Below are positions 33,522 through 42,857 of a DNA stretch of 64,000 bases, in pieces; positions within the stretch are counted from its first letter, which is position 1, and each line of letters starts with the position of its first letter. Source of the DNA: Hyphomicrobiales bacterium (GTDB taxonomy: Bacteria; Pseudomonadota; Alphaproteobacteria; Rhizobiales; Xanthobacteraceae); contig JAFKKG010000018.1 in NCBI GenBank assembly GCA_017305715.1, positions 62,001-126,000 on the forward strand, written 5' to 3'. The notes under the pieces are model-generated. The model ran no database searches. It was not told the DNA's origin and was given only the letters and a program-made list of their open reading frames with translations. The position numbers and the translations under genes were made by a program.

Positions 33522-34736
33522 GTGAGCATTGATCGGCGAACACTATTGGGAATGGGTCTCGTCGGCCTGGGGGCGCAACTGCCGCTGATTCGCAGGGCGA
33601 CGGCCGCGACGGATGCCGTCAAGATTGGCGTGCTGGGCGATTTCTCTTCCGCCTACGCGAGCGTTGGCGGGACCGCTCTCCTCGAAGCCGTTAAAATGGC
33701 GATCGAGGATACCGGCGGTCAGGTGCTCGGCAAGCCGGTCGAATTGGTGCACGCCGATTGCCAACTGAAGATCGATATCGGCACCAACATCGCGCGGCGG
33801 TGGTTTGAGCGCGAAGACGTCGACGTCGTGGTCGACTTGCCGCATTCGGGCATCACCTTTGCCGTGGCGGATCTGGCGCTCTCGCGCCGGAAGGTCGTCC
33901 TGGCGACCAGCCCCGCGAGTTCAGACATTACCGGAGCGAGGTGCTCGCCTTACGTGGCTCACTGGACTTTCGATACCTATGGGATCGCGCATTCGACGGC
34001 GTCGGCACTGGTCAACAGCGGCGCGCTGAAATGGTTCTTCATCACCATGGACACGATTACCGGCACGGCGATCGAGAAGGACGCCACTTCCGTCCTGATC
34101 GCCGGCGGGGGCAAGGTCGTTGGATCGGTACGGGTGCCGGCCAACACGCCGGATTTCGCCTCCTTCCTGCTGCATGCGCAGTCATCCGGCGCCGACGTGC
34201 TCTTCTTCAGCGTGGCCGGTGCGGATGCCGTCAACCTCATGAAGCAGGCCTCCGAGTTTGGAATTGCAAATTCGATGCGGATCGCCGGCAGCTTCACCAT
34301 GCCCGATGATATTCGGGGAATGGGCCTGCGAATAGCGCAGGGACTGATCTACTCGGCCGCCTTCGAGTGGGACTTGAACGACGAAACGCGCGCCTTCTCA
34401 AAACGCTTCCTGGCACGGGCGGGCAAGATGCCGAACATGAACATGGCCGGAAGTTACAGTGCCGTCGGCCACTATCTGAAAGCGGTGCAGAAGGCCGGGA
34501 GCAAGGATGCGGATGCCGTCATGTCGGCGATGCGCGACACGCCGGTTAACGACGTGTTTGCGCGCAACGGGCGTCTTCGCGCCGATGGAAAAATGGAACA
34601 CGGCATGTATGTGATGCAGGTCAAGAAGCCGAGCGAATCGACCAGCGAGTGGGACATCGCGAAGCTGATCGCAGAAATTCCGGCCGACATCGCAACGCGG
34701 CCGCTGGCCGAAGGCGGTTGCCCGCTCCTGAAATAG
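33522..34736 (+). CDS. Liv-type ABC substrate-binding protein, orphan
   Basis: Periplasmic binding protein of 404 residues, type 1 fold of the LivJ/urea-amide class. The N-terminus MSIDRRTLLGMGLVGLGAQL resembles a Tat-like signal peptide (RRTLLG). Mature motifs include VKIGVLGDFSSAYASVGGTA and KNIARRWF-like TNIARRWFERE. Starts with GTG 33522 behind GGAGGGG. No permease or ATPase is next to it, so it must share a transporter or act in sensing. It is clearly homologous to the broken protein at 55969-57179 (shared GGQVLGKP and IARxWF segments). It follows the SDR-fold gene by 105 bp. Confidence 0.88.
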   Translation: MSIDRRTLLGMGLVGLGAQLPLIRRATAATDAVKIGVLGDFSSAYASVGGTALLEAVKMAIEDTGGQVLGKPVELVHADCQLKIDIGTNIARRWFEREDVDVVVDLPHSGITFAVADLALSRRKVVLATSPASSDITGARCSPYVAHWTFDTYGIAHSTASALVNSGALKWFFITMDTITGTAIEKDATSVLIAGGGKVVGSVRVPANTPDFASFLLHAQSSGADVLFFSVAGADAVNLMKQASEFGIANSMRIAGSFTMPDDIRGMGLRIAQGLIYSAAFEWDLNDETRAFSKRFLARAGKMPNMNMAGSYSAVGHYLKAVQKAGSKDADAVMSAMRDTPVNDVFARNGRLRADGKMEHGMYVMQVKKPSESTSEWDIAKLIAEIPADIATRPLAEGGCPLLK

Positions 34737-34855
34737 CCAGCGCATACGCGCCACACCGTCGGCTTCTCAGGAACTCGCGCAGACGCCCGGCCAAGCGCCG
34801 TTCGAATGCGCTGCCGTACCGCGCGTGCGTGCGATAGTGCGCAGGCTGTAGGCTG

Positions 34856-35830
34856 CTACTCCACCTTGACGCCGACGGCGCTGATGATGGGGCCGAAGCG
34901 TTCGATATCGGATGCGATCAGCCGCCGCAGCGGCTCCGCGCCGATCTGGTCGGGTTGGGGCATATCGGCTGCGAGTTCCGCGAAGCGCCGGCGCAGGTCC
35001 GGATCGGCCAGTGCGGTCTTGAGCGAGGCCTCGAGGCGTTCGAGGACCGGGCGCGGGGTGGCGGCGGGTGCGGCGATCGCGTTCCAGACCGTCAGGTCGA
35101 AAGCGGGTACGCCGCCCTCGGCGAAGGTCGGCACATCAGGAATTTGGGCGAGCCGGCCGGGGCTTGAGGTCGCAATCGCCGTGACGCTGCCGCCGGTATG
35201 CATCGGAATCATGGTGACGGTCTGGTCGATCACGGCGTCAATCGTGCCCGCGACGAGATCGTTGATCGCGGGACCGGCGCCCCGGTAGGGGATGTCATGG
35301 GCCTGCGTGCCCGACACGTGCAGGAAGGTGATGGCGGCCAGATGCCCGGTCGTGCCCGGCCCCGCATGGCCGAAATTGAGAGCGCCCGGCTTCGCCCGAA
35401 GCGTCGCGACAAAACCGGGGAGGTCACGGATGCCGCTCTGCTTGCTCACGGACAGAACCATCGGCACAACAGCGACAAGACCGACCGGCGCAAGATCCTT
35501 GCGCGGATCGAAGCCGAGCTGCGGAAAAAGCCAGACATTCGCGGCCAGCGAGCCCATATTGCCGAAGATCAGCGTGTAGCCATCGGCGTCCGAGCGTACC
35601 ACGCGGCGGGTCCCGACCGTGGCGCCGCCGCCCGGCACATTCTCGACGACGACGGAATGGCCGAGGTCTTCGCCCATGCGCTTTGCCACGATGCGGGCCA
35701 GCACGTCGGTCGTGCCGCCGGCCGCTGCCGCGACCACGAGCGTGAGCGACCGGTTCGGAAAATTCTGCGCGGCCGCGGCGTGCGGGGACAAAAGCACGGC
35801 CGCGATGGCATATATCACTGACCTCATCAT
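34856..35830 (-). CDS. Tripartite tricarboxylate transporter binding protein (Bug/TctC family)
   Basis: Periplasmic receptor of 324 residues. After a signal peptide (MMRSVIYAIAAVLLSPHAAA) it has FPNRSLTLVVAAAAGGTTDV, VVVENVPGGGATVGTRRV, DGYTLIFGNMG and AGTIDAVIDQ, all TctC/Bug markers. These bind carboxylates such as citrate, glutarate or aromatic acids for TctAB permeases. No tctA or tctB is present here, which is normal for this large paralogous family. ATG 35830 follows GGGGAG; a second ATG is three bases on. Monocistronic and convergent with the preceding binding-protein gene. Confidence 0.88.
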   Translation of the reverse strand: MMRSVIYAIAAVLLSPHAAAAQNFPNRSLTLVVAAAAGGTTDVLARIVAKRMGEDLGHSVVVENVPGGGATVGTRRVVRSDADGYTLIFGNMGSLAANVWLFPQLGFDPRKDLAPVGLVAVVPMVLSVSKQSGIRDLPGFVATLRAKPGALNFGHAGPGTTGHLAAITFLHVSGTQAHDIPYRGAGPAINDLVAGTIDAVIDQTVTMIPMHTGGSVTAIATSSPGRLAQIPDVPTFAEGGVPAFDLTVWNAIAAPAATPRPVLERLEASLKTALADPDLRRRFAELAADMPQPDQIGAEPLRRLIASDIERFGPIISAVGVKVE

Positions 35831-36052
35831 CGTCTCCCCTGTGATGCCTGGCAGCATCAGCCGATCGTTGGCTCGATCGCGTTGGTCTCGTTGGCCAACC
35901 TTCTGCGGCCGATCATCTTGTCGTCGAACGGGAGAGTCAATCGATCTGTCGGGCGGCGTCATAGCGAGAGTTGCGCGGCGCCCTGCGAAGAAGTGTCGCG
36001 GGCGTGATGGCGAACGTCAGGCTCGCCTCAATCGTCCCATGATTGCGTTGCC

Positions 36053-36459
36053 ATACGCATGCGCTTAAACCTCTGCGCTACACGACAGGCCGGCGCGAGG
36101 ATGCGACACGGTTCGTGTCGCCAGCAGATCAAGGGTACTCGTGTCCAATTTCGCCAAACGAAGAACGAACATCGCAACCCGGTCGACATTGACATCCCGT
36201 TTCATCCGGTGCTCACGAAAAGCATTGCTGCGACGCCGAGGCGGGAACATGACGTTCCTGATCACCGAATATAAGCCGTTCACGACGAGCGAATTCGGAA
36301 ACAAGTTCAAGGACTGATGTCGCCAGCCGATCGTCCGCATTGCTCGGCTCATGGGGTGCGCAAGGCCACATCTACCGCGCTAGCGGAATCAGGCGCAACG
36401 CCGCACGAGATCATGGCGATAACGGACCATCAGACGTTGGAAGAGGTTGAACGCTAAAG
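36053..36459 (+). pseudogene. Decayed tyrosine integrase (C-terminal part)
   Basis: Three frames together spell the end of a phage-type integrase. Frame one gives QIKGTRVQFRQTKNEHRNPV and DIDIPFHPVLTKSIAATP. A frameshift near 36240 leads to GNMTFLITEYKPFTTSEFGN and FKD, then TGA where Trp is expected. A second shift gives PHCSAHGVRKATSTALAESG and TPHEIMAITDHQTLEEVER, stopping where the nucleophilic Tyr codon should be. The N-terminal half is absent and the catalytic Arg box is degraded. Clearly non-functional; similarity recognised by motif and memory. Confidence 0.75.
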
Positions 36460-36480
36460 GTCACGACCAAGCAGCGGTTC

Positions 36481-37413
36481 GTGAATGACCTCAAGGCCGC
36501 TCTAAACGCCGCGTGGCCGCGGCTGTCGGCAGATCGGAAGGAACTAAACCCGACGTTCCTCGCCATTGTGAGGGCCGGCTTCAAAGCCGAACGGATCGAT
36601 GATGATGACGATGTGTCGGTTGCTCGGGATAACCAGATTCTCACGGATGAAGAGATTGGCGCCATCCTTCAAGCTGCGTTTGAAGCCGATCAGGAGCTAG
36701 GATTTGATGGCGATCTATATCGGGTCGTCGTATGTCTGGCCGCGACCGGCGCGCGGTATGCGCAAGCTAGGCGAATGCGCGTGGGCGACGTACAGGTTTC
36801 GGCACGGCGTCTGATAGTGCCGGGCTCCTATAAGGAGCGCGGCGGTAATAGCGGCTCAGTCCCGGTCCCAATGGGCGACGATGTGATTGAGGCCCTTTTG
36901 CCAGCAATCGCCGGGCGGCCAAGTGATGCACCTATTTTCGAGCGATGGATCCATGAACAGGAGCCGGGGGGCATCTCGTGGAAGAAGTCTGAACGCGGTC
37001 CGCGGAAAAGAAGCGAACTTGCACGCCCCTGGAAGGCCATTCGCGAGCGCGCCGGCATGCCGGAGGTGATTCCCTACGCTTTTCGGCACTCGAGTATCGT
37101 GCGTGGTCTCCGAAAGGGCTTGCCCATCCAACAGGTCGCCAAACTGCACAACACCTCAGTCAAGATGATCGAGCGGCATTACGCGAAATACATTGCGACC
37201 GGCTTGGAAGACCTCGCAAGGGCGGCAGTCGTGTCCCTGGTGCCGTGGAGTGGTGGAAACGTGGATGGGAAAACGCGCGTAAGGGATCGTCCTACGGTCC
37301 CGTTCGAATTCATCGTCGCTTTGGTAAACTCGGAAGCTTTCCAACTGCTAGCTCCAATCAGAGACCTGCAACCATCTCAGGTTGCTGTTTCAGGCGCTGG
37401 CCTGACCCGATGA
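36481..37413 (+). CDS. Tyrosine recombinase/integrase, N-terminally truncated
   Basis: A 310-residue frame from GTG 36481 covering the catalytic domain of a site-specific recombinase. R92 in AATGARYAQ, R202-H203 in YAFRHSSIVRG and the nucleophile Y234 in IERHYAKYI are present; the first His of box II is Tyr (PYAFRH). The arm/core-binding N-terminus of relatives (about 100 residues) is missing, and the in-frame upstream codons (TTKQRF) abut the end of the decayed integrase. It is therefore probably inactive. The stop codon lies directly before the tRNA-Arg fragment, the expected att region. Confidence 0.8.
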   Translation: MNDLKAALNAAWPRLSADRKELNPTFLAIVRAGFKAERIDDDDDVSVARDNQILTDEEIGAILQAAFEADQELGFDGDLYRVVVCLAATGARYAQARRMRVGDVQVSARRLIVPGSYKERGGNSGSVPVPMGDDVIEALLPAIAGRPSDAPIFERWIHEQEPGGISWKKSERGPRKRSELARPWKAIRERAGMPEVIPYAFRHSSIVRGLRKGLPIQQVAKLHNTSVKMIERHYAKYIATGLEDLARAAVVSLVPWSGGNVDGKTRVRDRPTVPFEFIVALVNSEAFQLLAPIRDLQPSQVAVSGAGLTR

Positions 37414-37466
37414 GCTTTGCCCTCCGAAGGCAAGGGTCACACGTTCGAATCGTGTCGGGTGCGCCA
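37414..37466 (+). repeat. 3' fragment of tRNA-Arg(CCG), probable attachment-site scar
   Basis: This 53-nt stretch folds as the 3' part of a tRNA. The anticodon stem TTGCC/GGCAA encloses loop CTCCGAA (anticodon CCG). The T stem ACACG/CGTGT encloses TTCGAAT, and CGGGTGC-G-CCA ends the acceptor strand. The matching 5' acceptor strand GCACCCG and most of the D arm are absent upstream, where integrase coding sequence stands instead. Duplicated tRNA 3' ends next to an integrase are the usual product of island integration. The intact tRNA should lie outside this window. Confidence 0.75.
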
Positions 37467-37747
37467 GTTTTTCTTTGTTTACAACCAGATACACAGGCGC
37501 GACCTGAGGCTCAGCTTTGTTTCATTCGCGCGAGTAAGCAATTGGGAGAAAATCGGCGGCTCATCCGAACAGTGGGGCGGTCGGATATCGCAAATTCGGG
37601 ATAATGATCGACCCTAAACGCGTTTGGAGCTCGCAATGCTGGTCAGTGCGGTCCAAGGCAAATCGGACTAAGTCCAGTTCGGGCTAGCGAGATCTCACAT
37701 CCGCACTCAACGACTGCTTTGCACCAGAAGCGGTCGTTCAAGCAAGA
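37467..37747. other. Gap after att scar, nothing coding seen
   Basis: These 281 bases lie between the tRNA-Arg fragment and the end of the minus-strand SDR gene. Composition is less GC-rich than the operon to the right. I see no gene, RNA or clear terminator; short open frames have no family resemblance. Confidence 0.5.
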
Positions 37748-38542
37748 TTATCCAGTTCGGCACGTGAGCGCGCCGTCGACCGGCAGAAGCACGCCTGATA
37801 TGTATTTCGCTTCGTCCGATGCCAGGAACAAGGATGCATGCGCCACGTCCCATGCCGTTCCCATCTTACCCATCGGGACCATGGCATCGCGCTTGGCGAT
37901 CATATCGTCCACAGAATCGTAGACTTGCTTATACGGTTCGACAATCATCGGCGTGTTCATCAGGCCTGGAAGAACCGCGTTGCAGCGAATCCCCTTCGGG
38001 GCGTATTCGACCGCAACGGCTCGGGTGAAGTGATTCACACCGGCCTTCGATGAGTAATAGGAGATCATCGGCACGCTAATCGTGGTGATGGATGCGACCG
38101 ACGACACATTGACGATCGCACCGCTGCCCTGCCGCACCATCTCAGGAAGCACACGCTTGCAGGTGAGGAAGAACCCTTTCAGGTTTACGGACAAGACGCG
38201 GTCCCAGCTTGCTTCATCGATCGTCTCCGGACCGCCGGGTTCGGCGATACCGACGTTATTCTGAAGGATATCGATGCGTCCATGACGGGCGATGGCAGCG
38301 CCGACGGCTGAGTCGATGTCCGCAAACGATGTGATGTCGGCGCGCAGCGCCTCGGCCTTGCCGCCCTCGCCTTCAATGAGAGCGACGGTACGCTGGGCCG
38401 ATGCGAGGTCGCGATCGACACAGACAACCGTAGCCCCCTCGCGCGCGAAAAGCACCGCCGTCGCCTTGCCGTTCCCCCAGCCCTCCCCGACGCAGCCGGC
38501 TCCCATAACGAAGGCAATCTTGTCCTTGAGCCGCTGCGACAT
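37748..38542 (-). CDS. SDR family oxidoreductase
   Basis: Short-chain dehydrogenase of 264 residues, last gene of the ten-gene importer/ligase/thiolase unit. Tyr and Lys are intact in ISYYSSKAGVNHF, Ser in VNVSSVASIT, and ILQNNVGIAEP stands for NNAG. The glycine-rich loop is stretched: MGAGCVGEGWGNGKATA instead of TGGxxGIG, a variation seen in some 3-hydroxyacyl-CoA or cyclohexanol-type SDRs. It begins 26 bp after the thiolase stop. It probably oxidises a hydroxyacyl intermediate before thiolysis. Confidence 0.9.
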   Translation of the reverse strand: MSQRLKDKIAFVMGAGCVGEGWGNGKATAVLFAREGATVVCVDRDLASAQRTVALIEGEGGKAEALRADITSFADIDSAVGAAIARHGRIDILQNNVGIAEPGGPETIDEASWDRVLSVNLKGFFLTCKRVLPEMVRQGSGAIVNVSSVASITTISVPMISYYSSKAGVNHFTRAVAVEYAPKGIRCNAVLPGLMNTPMIVEPYKQVYDSVDDMIAKRDAMVPMGKMGTAWDVAHASLFLASDEAKYISGVLLPVDGALTCRTG

Positions 38543-38568
38543 CCAATTCTTCCTTCCCGGTTGCCGGT

Positions 38569-39747
38569 TCAGTTTTTTTCGTAGAGCGTCACAACCGCCG
38601 CGCCGCCGAGGCCGAGATTGTGTTGAAGGGCGAGGCGTGCACCGTCGACCTGCCGCGCCTCCGCGGTACCGCGAAGTTGATGGACGAGTTCATAGCACTG
38701 CGCGAGACCTGTCGCGCCGAGCGGATGGCCTTTCGAGAGCAGTCCGCCCGATGGGTTGGTGACGAAACGCCCGCCATAGGTATTGTCGCCGTCGATGACG
38801 AACTTTTCGGCCTCACCCTCGCCGCAGAGGCCGAGCGCCTCGTAGGTGATGAGTTCGTTCTGCGCAAAGCAATCGTGCAGTTCGACGACATCAATATCCT
38901 CAGGCGCGACGCCCGCCTTTTCATAGACTTTTTCCGCAGCCGATTTCGACAGGTCGAAGCCGACGACCCGCATCATGTCGCGCGTCTCGAAGGTGCTCGG
39001 CCGGTCGGTCGTCATGGTCTGCGCGCGAATGCGGACCTTGTCGTTCAGACCATGACGCGCCGCAAAAGCCCCGGAGACCAGCACAGCCGCCGCAGCGCCG
39101 CAGGTCGGCGGGCACGCCATGGAGCGTGTCATCACGCCCTCCCAGATCACCGGCGCCTGCATGACGTCGCGCTCCGTCATTTCCTTGCGGAACAGTGCCA
39201 GCGGGTTTCGTGCGGCATGGCGGCTTGCCTTGGCGCGGATCTTGGCGAAGGTCGACAACTGGGTGCCGTACTTCTCCATGTGCTCCTTGCCGGCGCCGCC
39301 GAAATAGCGCAGCGCCAGCGGAATCTCACCATGACCGACCAGTTCATCGGTAACCCGGTCGAAATCCGAAAACGGCGATGGCCGGTCCTCGAATATCGAA
39401 CCCAGTGCTCCCGGACGCATCTGCTCGAAGCCCACAGCCAAGACGCAGTCGGCCGCACCGCTCTCGATCGCCTGTCGCGCCAGGAACAGTGCGGTCGACC
39501 CCGTCGAGCAGTTGTTATTGACGTTGACGATGGGGATGCCCGTCATGCCGACCCGATAGAGCACCTTCTGACCGGCAGTCGAGTCCCCGTACACGAAGCC
39601 CGCATATGCCTGCTCGATAGCGTCGTAGCCGAGCCCGGCGTCCGCCAGCGCCAGCTTTACCGCCTCCCCGCCCATCGCGTCGTAAGGAGCCGAAGCGCCC
39701 GGCTTCGCGAACGGGATCATTCCGACGCCTGCAACGATCGTGGTCAT
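38569..39747 (-). CDS. Thiolase-fold acyl-CoA acyltransferase, SCP-x type
   Basis: A 392-residue thiolase superfamily protein of the sterol-carrier/lipid-transfer branch. The nucleophile is C80 in VNNNCSTGST; H291-D-C293 in ELHDCFAQNE and H341 in LLSKGHPLGATG complete the usual SCP2-thiolase set. It should therefore cleave a 3-ketoacyl-CoA with CoA, or make the reverse bond. DUF35/OB-fold partner genes that often accompany this branch are absent. AAGGAG precedes ATG 39747. It lies 27 bp downstream of a ligase in the same unit. Confidence 0.9.
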   Translation of the reverse strand: MTTIVAGVGMIPFAKPGASAPYDAMGGEAVKLALADAGLGYDAIEQAYAGFVYGDSTAGQKVLYRVGMTGIPIVNVNNNCSTGSTALFLARQAIESGAADCVLAVGFEQMRPGALGSIFEDRPSPFSDFDRVTDELVGHGEIPLALRYFGGAGKEHMEKYGTQLSTFAKIRAKASRHAARNPLALFRKEMTERDVMQAPVIWEGVMTRSMACPPTCGAAAAVLVSGAFAARHGLNDKVRIRAQTMTTDRPSTFETRDMMRVVGFDLSKSAAEKVYEKAGVAPEDIDVVELHDCFAQNELITYEALGLCGEGEAEKFVIDGDNTYGGRFVTNPSGGLLSKGHPLGATGLAQCYELVHQLRGTAEARQVDGARLALQHNLGLGGAAVVTLYEKN

Positions 39748-39774
39748 TGTTTGCTCCTTGTGGTTTTTCGCCGG

Positions 39775-41283
39775 CTAGTCGGCAGTTTCGCTCTCGAGAA
39801 GCTTTCTGATTTCGGTCTTTAGAATCTTTCCGTAGTTGCTCTTGGGCAGGTTTGGCAGAAACCGATAGGCTTTCGGCCGCTTGAAGCGCGCGATGTGCTC
39901 GATGCAAAAGTCATCGAGTTCCTCGGCCGTCACAGGCGCGGATGACGCGACGAAGGCGACGACCTCCTCGCCCCAATCCGGATGGCGGCGGCCGATGACA
40001 CTCACCTCGGTAATGAGGGGATGACGTAGCAGCACTTCCTCGACTTCCCGCGGATAGATGTTGGAGCCGCCGGAGATGATGACGTCCTTGGAGCGATCCT
40101 TGAGGTACAGCAAACCGTACGCGTCGAACGTGCCGACATCGCCGGTCCACAGCCAACCGTCCCGCAGCGCCTGCGCCGTCGCGGATGGGTTGTTCCAATA
40201 GCCGGCCATGACGACGTCGCCGGACACGATGACCTCGCCGTTCTCGCCCGGCGGCATGTCATTGCCTTCGGCATCCACCACGCGGACGGCGACGCCGGTA
40301 CGCGCGATGCCGACCGAGGAAAGCCGCTCGTCGAGCCGCCCGTCGCCATTATCAAGATGCATGTAGGGCGGTAGATAACTGATCGTGCACGGTGACTCCC
40401 CCTGGCCATAGGCTTGCCAGAGGCGTGGACCGAGCGCCGACAGGGCCCGCTTTAGGTCCTCCACATACATCGGTGCACCGCCGTAGAAGATGTGGTCGAG
40501 GTTCTCCACCTTGAGATTCGCCAAAGACGGCGAAGTAACGAGCCGGTTCACCATGGTTGGCGCGGCAAAGAACGAGCTGCCAGGGAAGCGATTGATGAGA
40601 TCGACGATCTCGTCAGGCTGAAACCCACCGCTCTCGGGCACGACATTGGCCGCGCCGCGCACCAGATGGGCGAGCGCGAGGAGCCCTGCCCCGTGAGACA
40701 GCGGCGCCGGATAGAGCGCAGCGTCCGTTTCATCGACCGGCCCGATGTCCGCGAGAAAACTCATCGTCATGTTGTAGAGGTTGCGATGGGTCAGCATCGC
40801 GCCCTTTGGATAGCCGGTCGTGCCGCTGGTGTAGAAGAGCCATGCTGTGTCGTCCGGCGCGGCTGATGCCGGCCGGTGGTCGGAAGGCGCCGTCGCCAGC
40901 ATCATGCGATAGTCATCGCCGTCGACATCGATGACGTTGCCAGGCTGGGAAAGGCCGCCCTCAATATCGGTGAACAGCACCGAGGCGGCGCAATTGTCGA
41001 TGATATAGGCGAGTTCCTTCGGATGCAGCTTGGCGTTGATCGGAGCCACCGCGAGGCCCGCGAACCAGGCGCCGAACAGGATCTCGAAATATTCCGGACG
41101 GTTGGAAAGGAACACGCACACCCGCGAGCCCGGCGCAAGGCCACGGCTGCGCAAGGCTTCGCCGAGAGCAGCGCTGCGCCGCAAAAGCTCCGCATAACTA
41201 TGGACGGTCTTGCTGCCGAGACAGACCGCCGGGCGGTCCGCGAAAACCTTCGCCGCATTGGCGAGTACCATGGCGATATTCAT
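39775..41283 (-). CDS. AMP-dependent acyl-CoA ligase
   Basis: A 502-residue ligase. P-loop FYTSGTTGYPKGAMLTH, A5 YGQGESPCTI (Gln-Gly-Glu rather than the common QTE), A7 WTGDVGTFDAYGLLYLKDR, A8 IISGGSNIYPREVEE and catalytic lysine in PKSNYGKILKTEIR. The set is complete, so it should be active on a carboxylic acid. It is the second of two adjacent ligases in the operon, 14 bp apart, which suggests two acid substrates or successive activation of an acid released during breakdown. RBS GAGGAAAAGCCC before ATG 41283. Confidence 0.9.
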   Translation of the reverse strand: MNIAMVLANAAKVFADRPAVCLGSKTVHSYAELLRRSAALGEALRSRGLAPGSRVCVFLSNRPEYFEILFGAWFAGLAVAPINAKLHPKELAYIIDNCAASVLFTDIEGGLSQPGNVIDVDGDDYRMMLATAPSDHRPASAAPDDTAWLFYTSGTTGYPKGAMLTHRNLYNMTMSFLADIGPVDETDAALYPAPLSHGAGLLALAHLVRGAANVVPESGGFQPDEIVDLINRFPGSSFFAAPTMVNRLVTSPSLANLKVENLDHIFYGGAPMYVEDLKRALSALGPRLWQAYGQGESPCTISYLPPYMHLDNGDGRLDERLSSVGIARTGVAVRVVDAEGNDMPPGENGEVIVSGDVVMAGYWNNPSATAQALRDGWLWTGDVGTFDAYGLLYLKDRSKDVIISGGSNIYPREVEEVLLRHPLITEVSVIGRRHPDWGEEVVAFVASSAPVTAEELDDFCIEHIARFKRPKAYRFLPNLPKSNYGKILKTEIRKLLESETAD

Positions 41284-41297
41284 GGGCTTTTCCTCGT

Positions 41298-42848
41298 TCA
41301 GATGGCGCGCGTACGTCCTTTCCAGAACGTCTCGCGGATATCTTTCTTCCGGACCTTGCCAACCGGGCTGCGCGGCAGGCTTTCCCAGAAATCGACGGAT
41401 TTCGGCGCCTTCACGCTACCCAGCCTGGTCTTGCAGAGCGCGATGATCTCCTCGGAGTCCACGCTGGTGCCCTGCTTGAGCTCGACGACCGCCTTGACCG
41501 CCTCACCCCATTTTTCGTCCGGCACGCCGATCACGGCGCAATCCTGCACCGCCGGGTGACCCCAGATGACCTGCTCGATTTCACTTGGATAGACGTTGAA
41601 GCCTCCCGAGATGATCATGTCCTTCTTGCGATCGACGATGTAGACGTAACCATCCTCGTCCTTGAAGCCGATATCGCCGGTGTGGTGCCAGCCGAAGGTG
41701 GAGACCTCTTTGGTGGCTTCGGGATTCTTGTAGTAACCGGGCATCACGAGATTGCCTCTGACGACGATCTCGCCACGCCCGCCGGCCGGTACCAAACTGC
41801 CTTCATCGTCCATGATCTCGACGGGCGTCAGAAGGGTCGGCCGGCCGCAGCTTGCCAGGCGCTTTTCCTTCTCGGGATCGCCGATGACCAGATGGTCCTG
41901 CGGCGATAAAAACGTGCACAGCATGGGAGCTTCAGCCTGGCCGAAGGTCTGCGTCATGACCGGTCCGAACACCTCGATACACTCCTTCAGCTTGTCGACC
42001 GACATGGGGGCGGCAGCATAAATGAAGTGCTCGAGCGAGGAGAAATCGTGTTGCTTGAGTCCCGGATGGCCGAGCAGCACGTAAATCGCCGTCGGGGGAA
42101 GAAACATGTGGGTCACGCCCTCGGTTTCGATCGCGTTCACGACCTTTGCCGCGTCGAAGCCCGGCAGGATGACCTGCGTCGCGCCCGCGGCCATCAGGAT
42201 CATACCGACGCCACCGGCCGCGTGTGTCATCGGCGCAACGACGAGATGGACGGGAGGCTTCTTCACCGGCATCGAGGTGAAGAAGTTCGAAATCATGGTT
42301 TCCCAGACGAGGTGGGTCCACTGTACTCCCTTAGGCCGGCCGGTCGTCCCTCCGGAAGAGAAGACCGAAATGACCGCGTTGCGGTCTTCGGGGATATCAG
42401 GGTCGCTCTCGGGCGCATCCGCGATCCAGTCCATGAGAAAGGGAGCGTCCGCACCGGCCTTATCGATACAGACGTAGAGCAGGATCTTCGGGCACTCCTT
42501 GCGGAACACTTGCACGTTAGCCTCGAATTCGCTGTGATAGAACAAGACAGCGACGTCGCAATTGTCGAGGATATAGGCATTCTCGTCCGCGGTGTTGCGG
42601 GCATTGATCGGCACCCAGACATTGGCGCCGCGCACGATGCCCAAAATGCATTCAAAGGCCACCGCCGCATTTGGGCTGTAAACCGCGGCCATCTGGCCAG
42701 GCTGCAGACCGGCGGCCGCCAGCGCGTTGGCGATCCGATAACTGCGAAGCTGAACCTCGCGGAAACTCCGCGAAACCGTCGCATCCTTCAGGCAAGTGCG
42801 CGACGGATTGATGCTGACGCCGCGGTCGAAGAAATCAATTAGCCGCAT
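41298..42848 (-). CDS. AMP-dependent acyl-CoA ligase
   Basis: A 516-residue ligase, divergent from its neighbour. P-loop FSSGGTTGRPKGVQWTH, A5 FGQAEAPMLCTFL, A7 HHTGDIGFKDEDGYVYIVDR, A8 IISGGFNVYPSEIE and catalytic lysine near SPVGKVRKKDIR. Its N-terminus (RLIDFFDRGVSINPSRTCLK) resembles fatty-acid and cyclic-acid ligases. It begins 9 bp after the upstream thiolase gene, so it is co-transcribed. The two ligases are clearly paralogous but not recent duplicates. Confidence 0.9.
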   Translation of the reverse strand: MRLIDFFDRGVSINPSRTCLKDATVSRSFREVQLRSYRIANALAAAGLQPGQMAAVYSPNAAVAFECILGIVRGANVWVPINARNTADENAYILDNCDVAVLFYHSEFEANVQVFRKECPKILLYVCIDKAGADAPFLMDWIADAPESDPDIPEDRNAVISVFSSGGTTGRPKGVQWTHLVWETMISNFFTSMPVKKPPVHLVVAPMTHAAGGVGMILMAAGATQVILPGFDAAKVVNAIETEGVTHMFLPPTAIYVLLGHPGLKQHDFSSLEHFIYAAAPMSVDKLKECIEVFGPVMTQTFGQAEAPMLCTFLSPQDHLVIGDPEKEKRLASCGRPTLLTPVEIMDDEGSLVPAGGRGEIVVRGNLVMPGYYKNPEATKEVSTFGWHHTGDIGFKDEDGYVYIVDRKKDMIISGGFNVYPSEIEQVIWGHPAVQDCAVIGVPDEKWGEAVKAVVELKQGTSVDSEEIIALCKTRLGSVKAPKSVDFWESLPRSPVGKVRKKDIRETFWKGRTRAI

Positions 42849-42857
42849 GGATGGTTC

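Noticed and set aside
37381-37466. Complete tRNA-Arg gene
   Set aside because: No GCACCCG acceptor strand or D arm exists upstream; only the 3' part can be folded.
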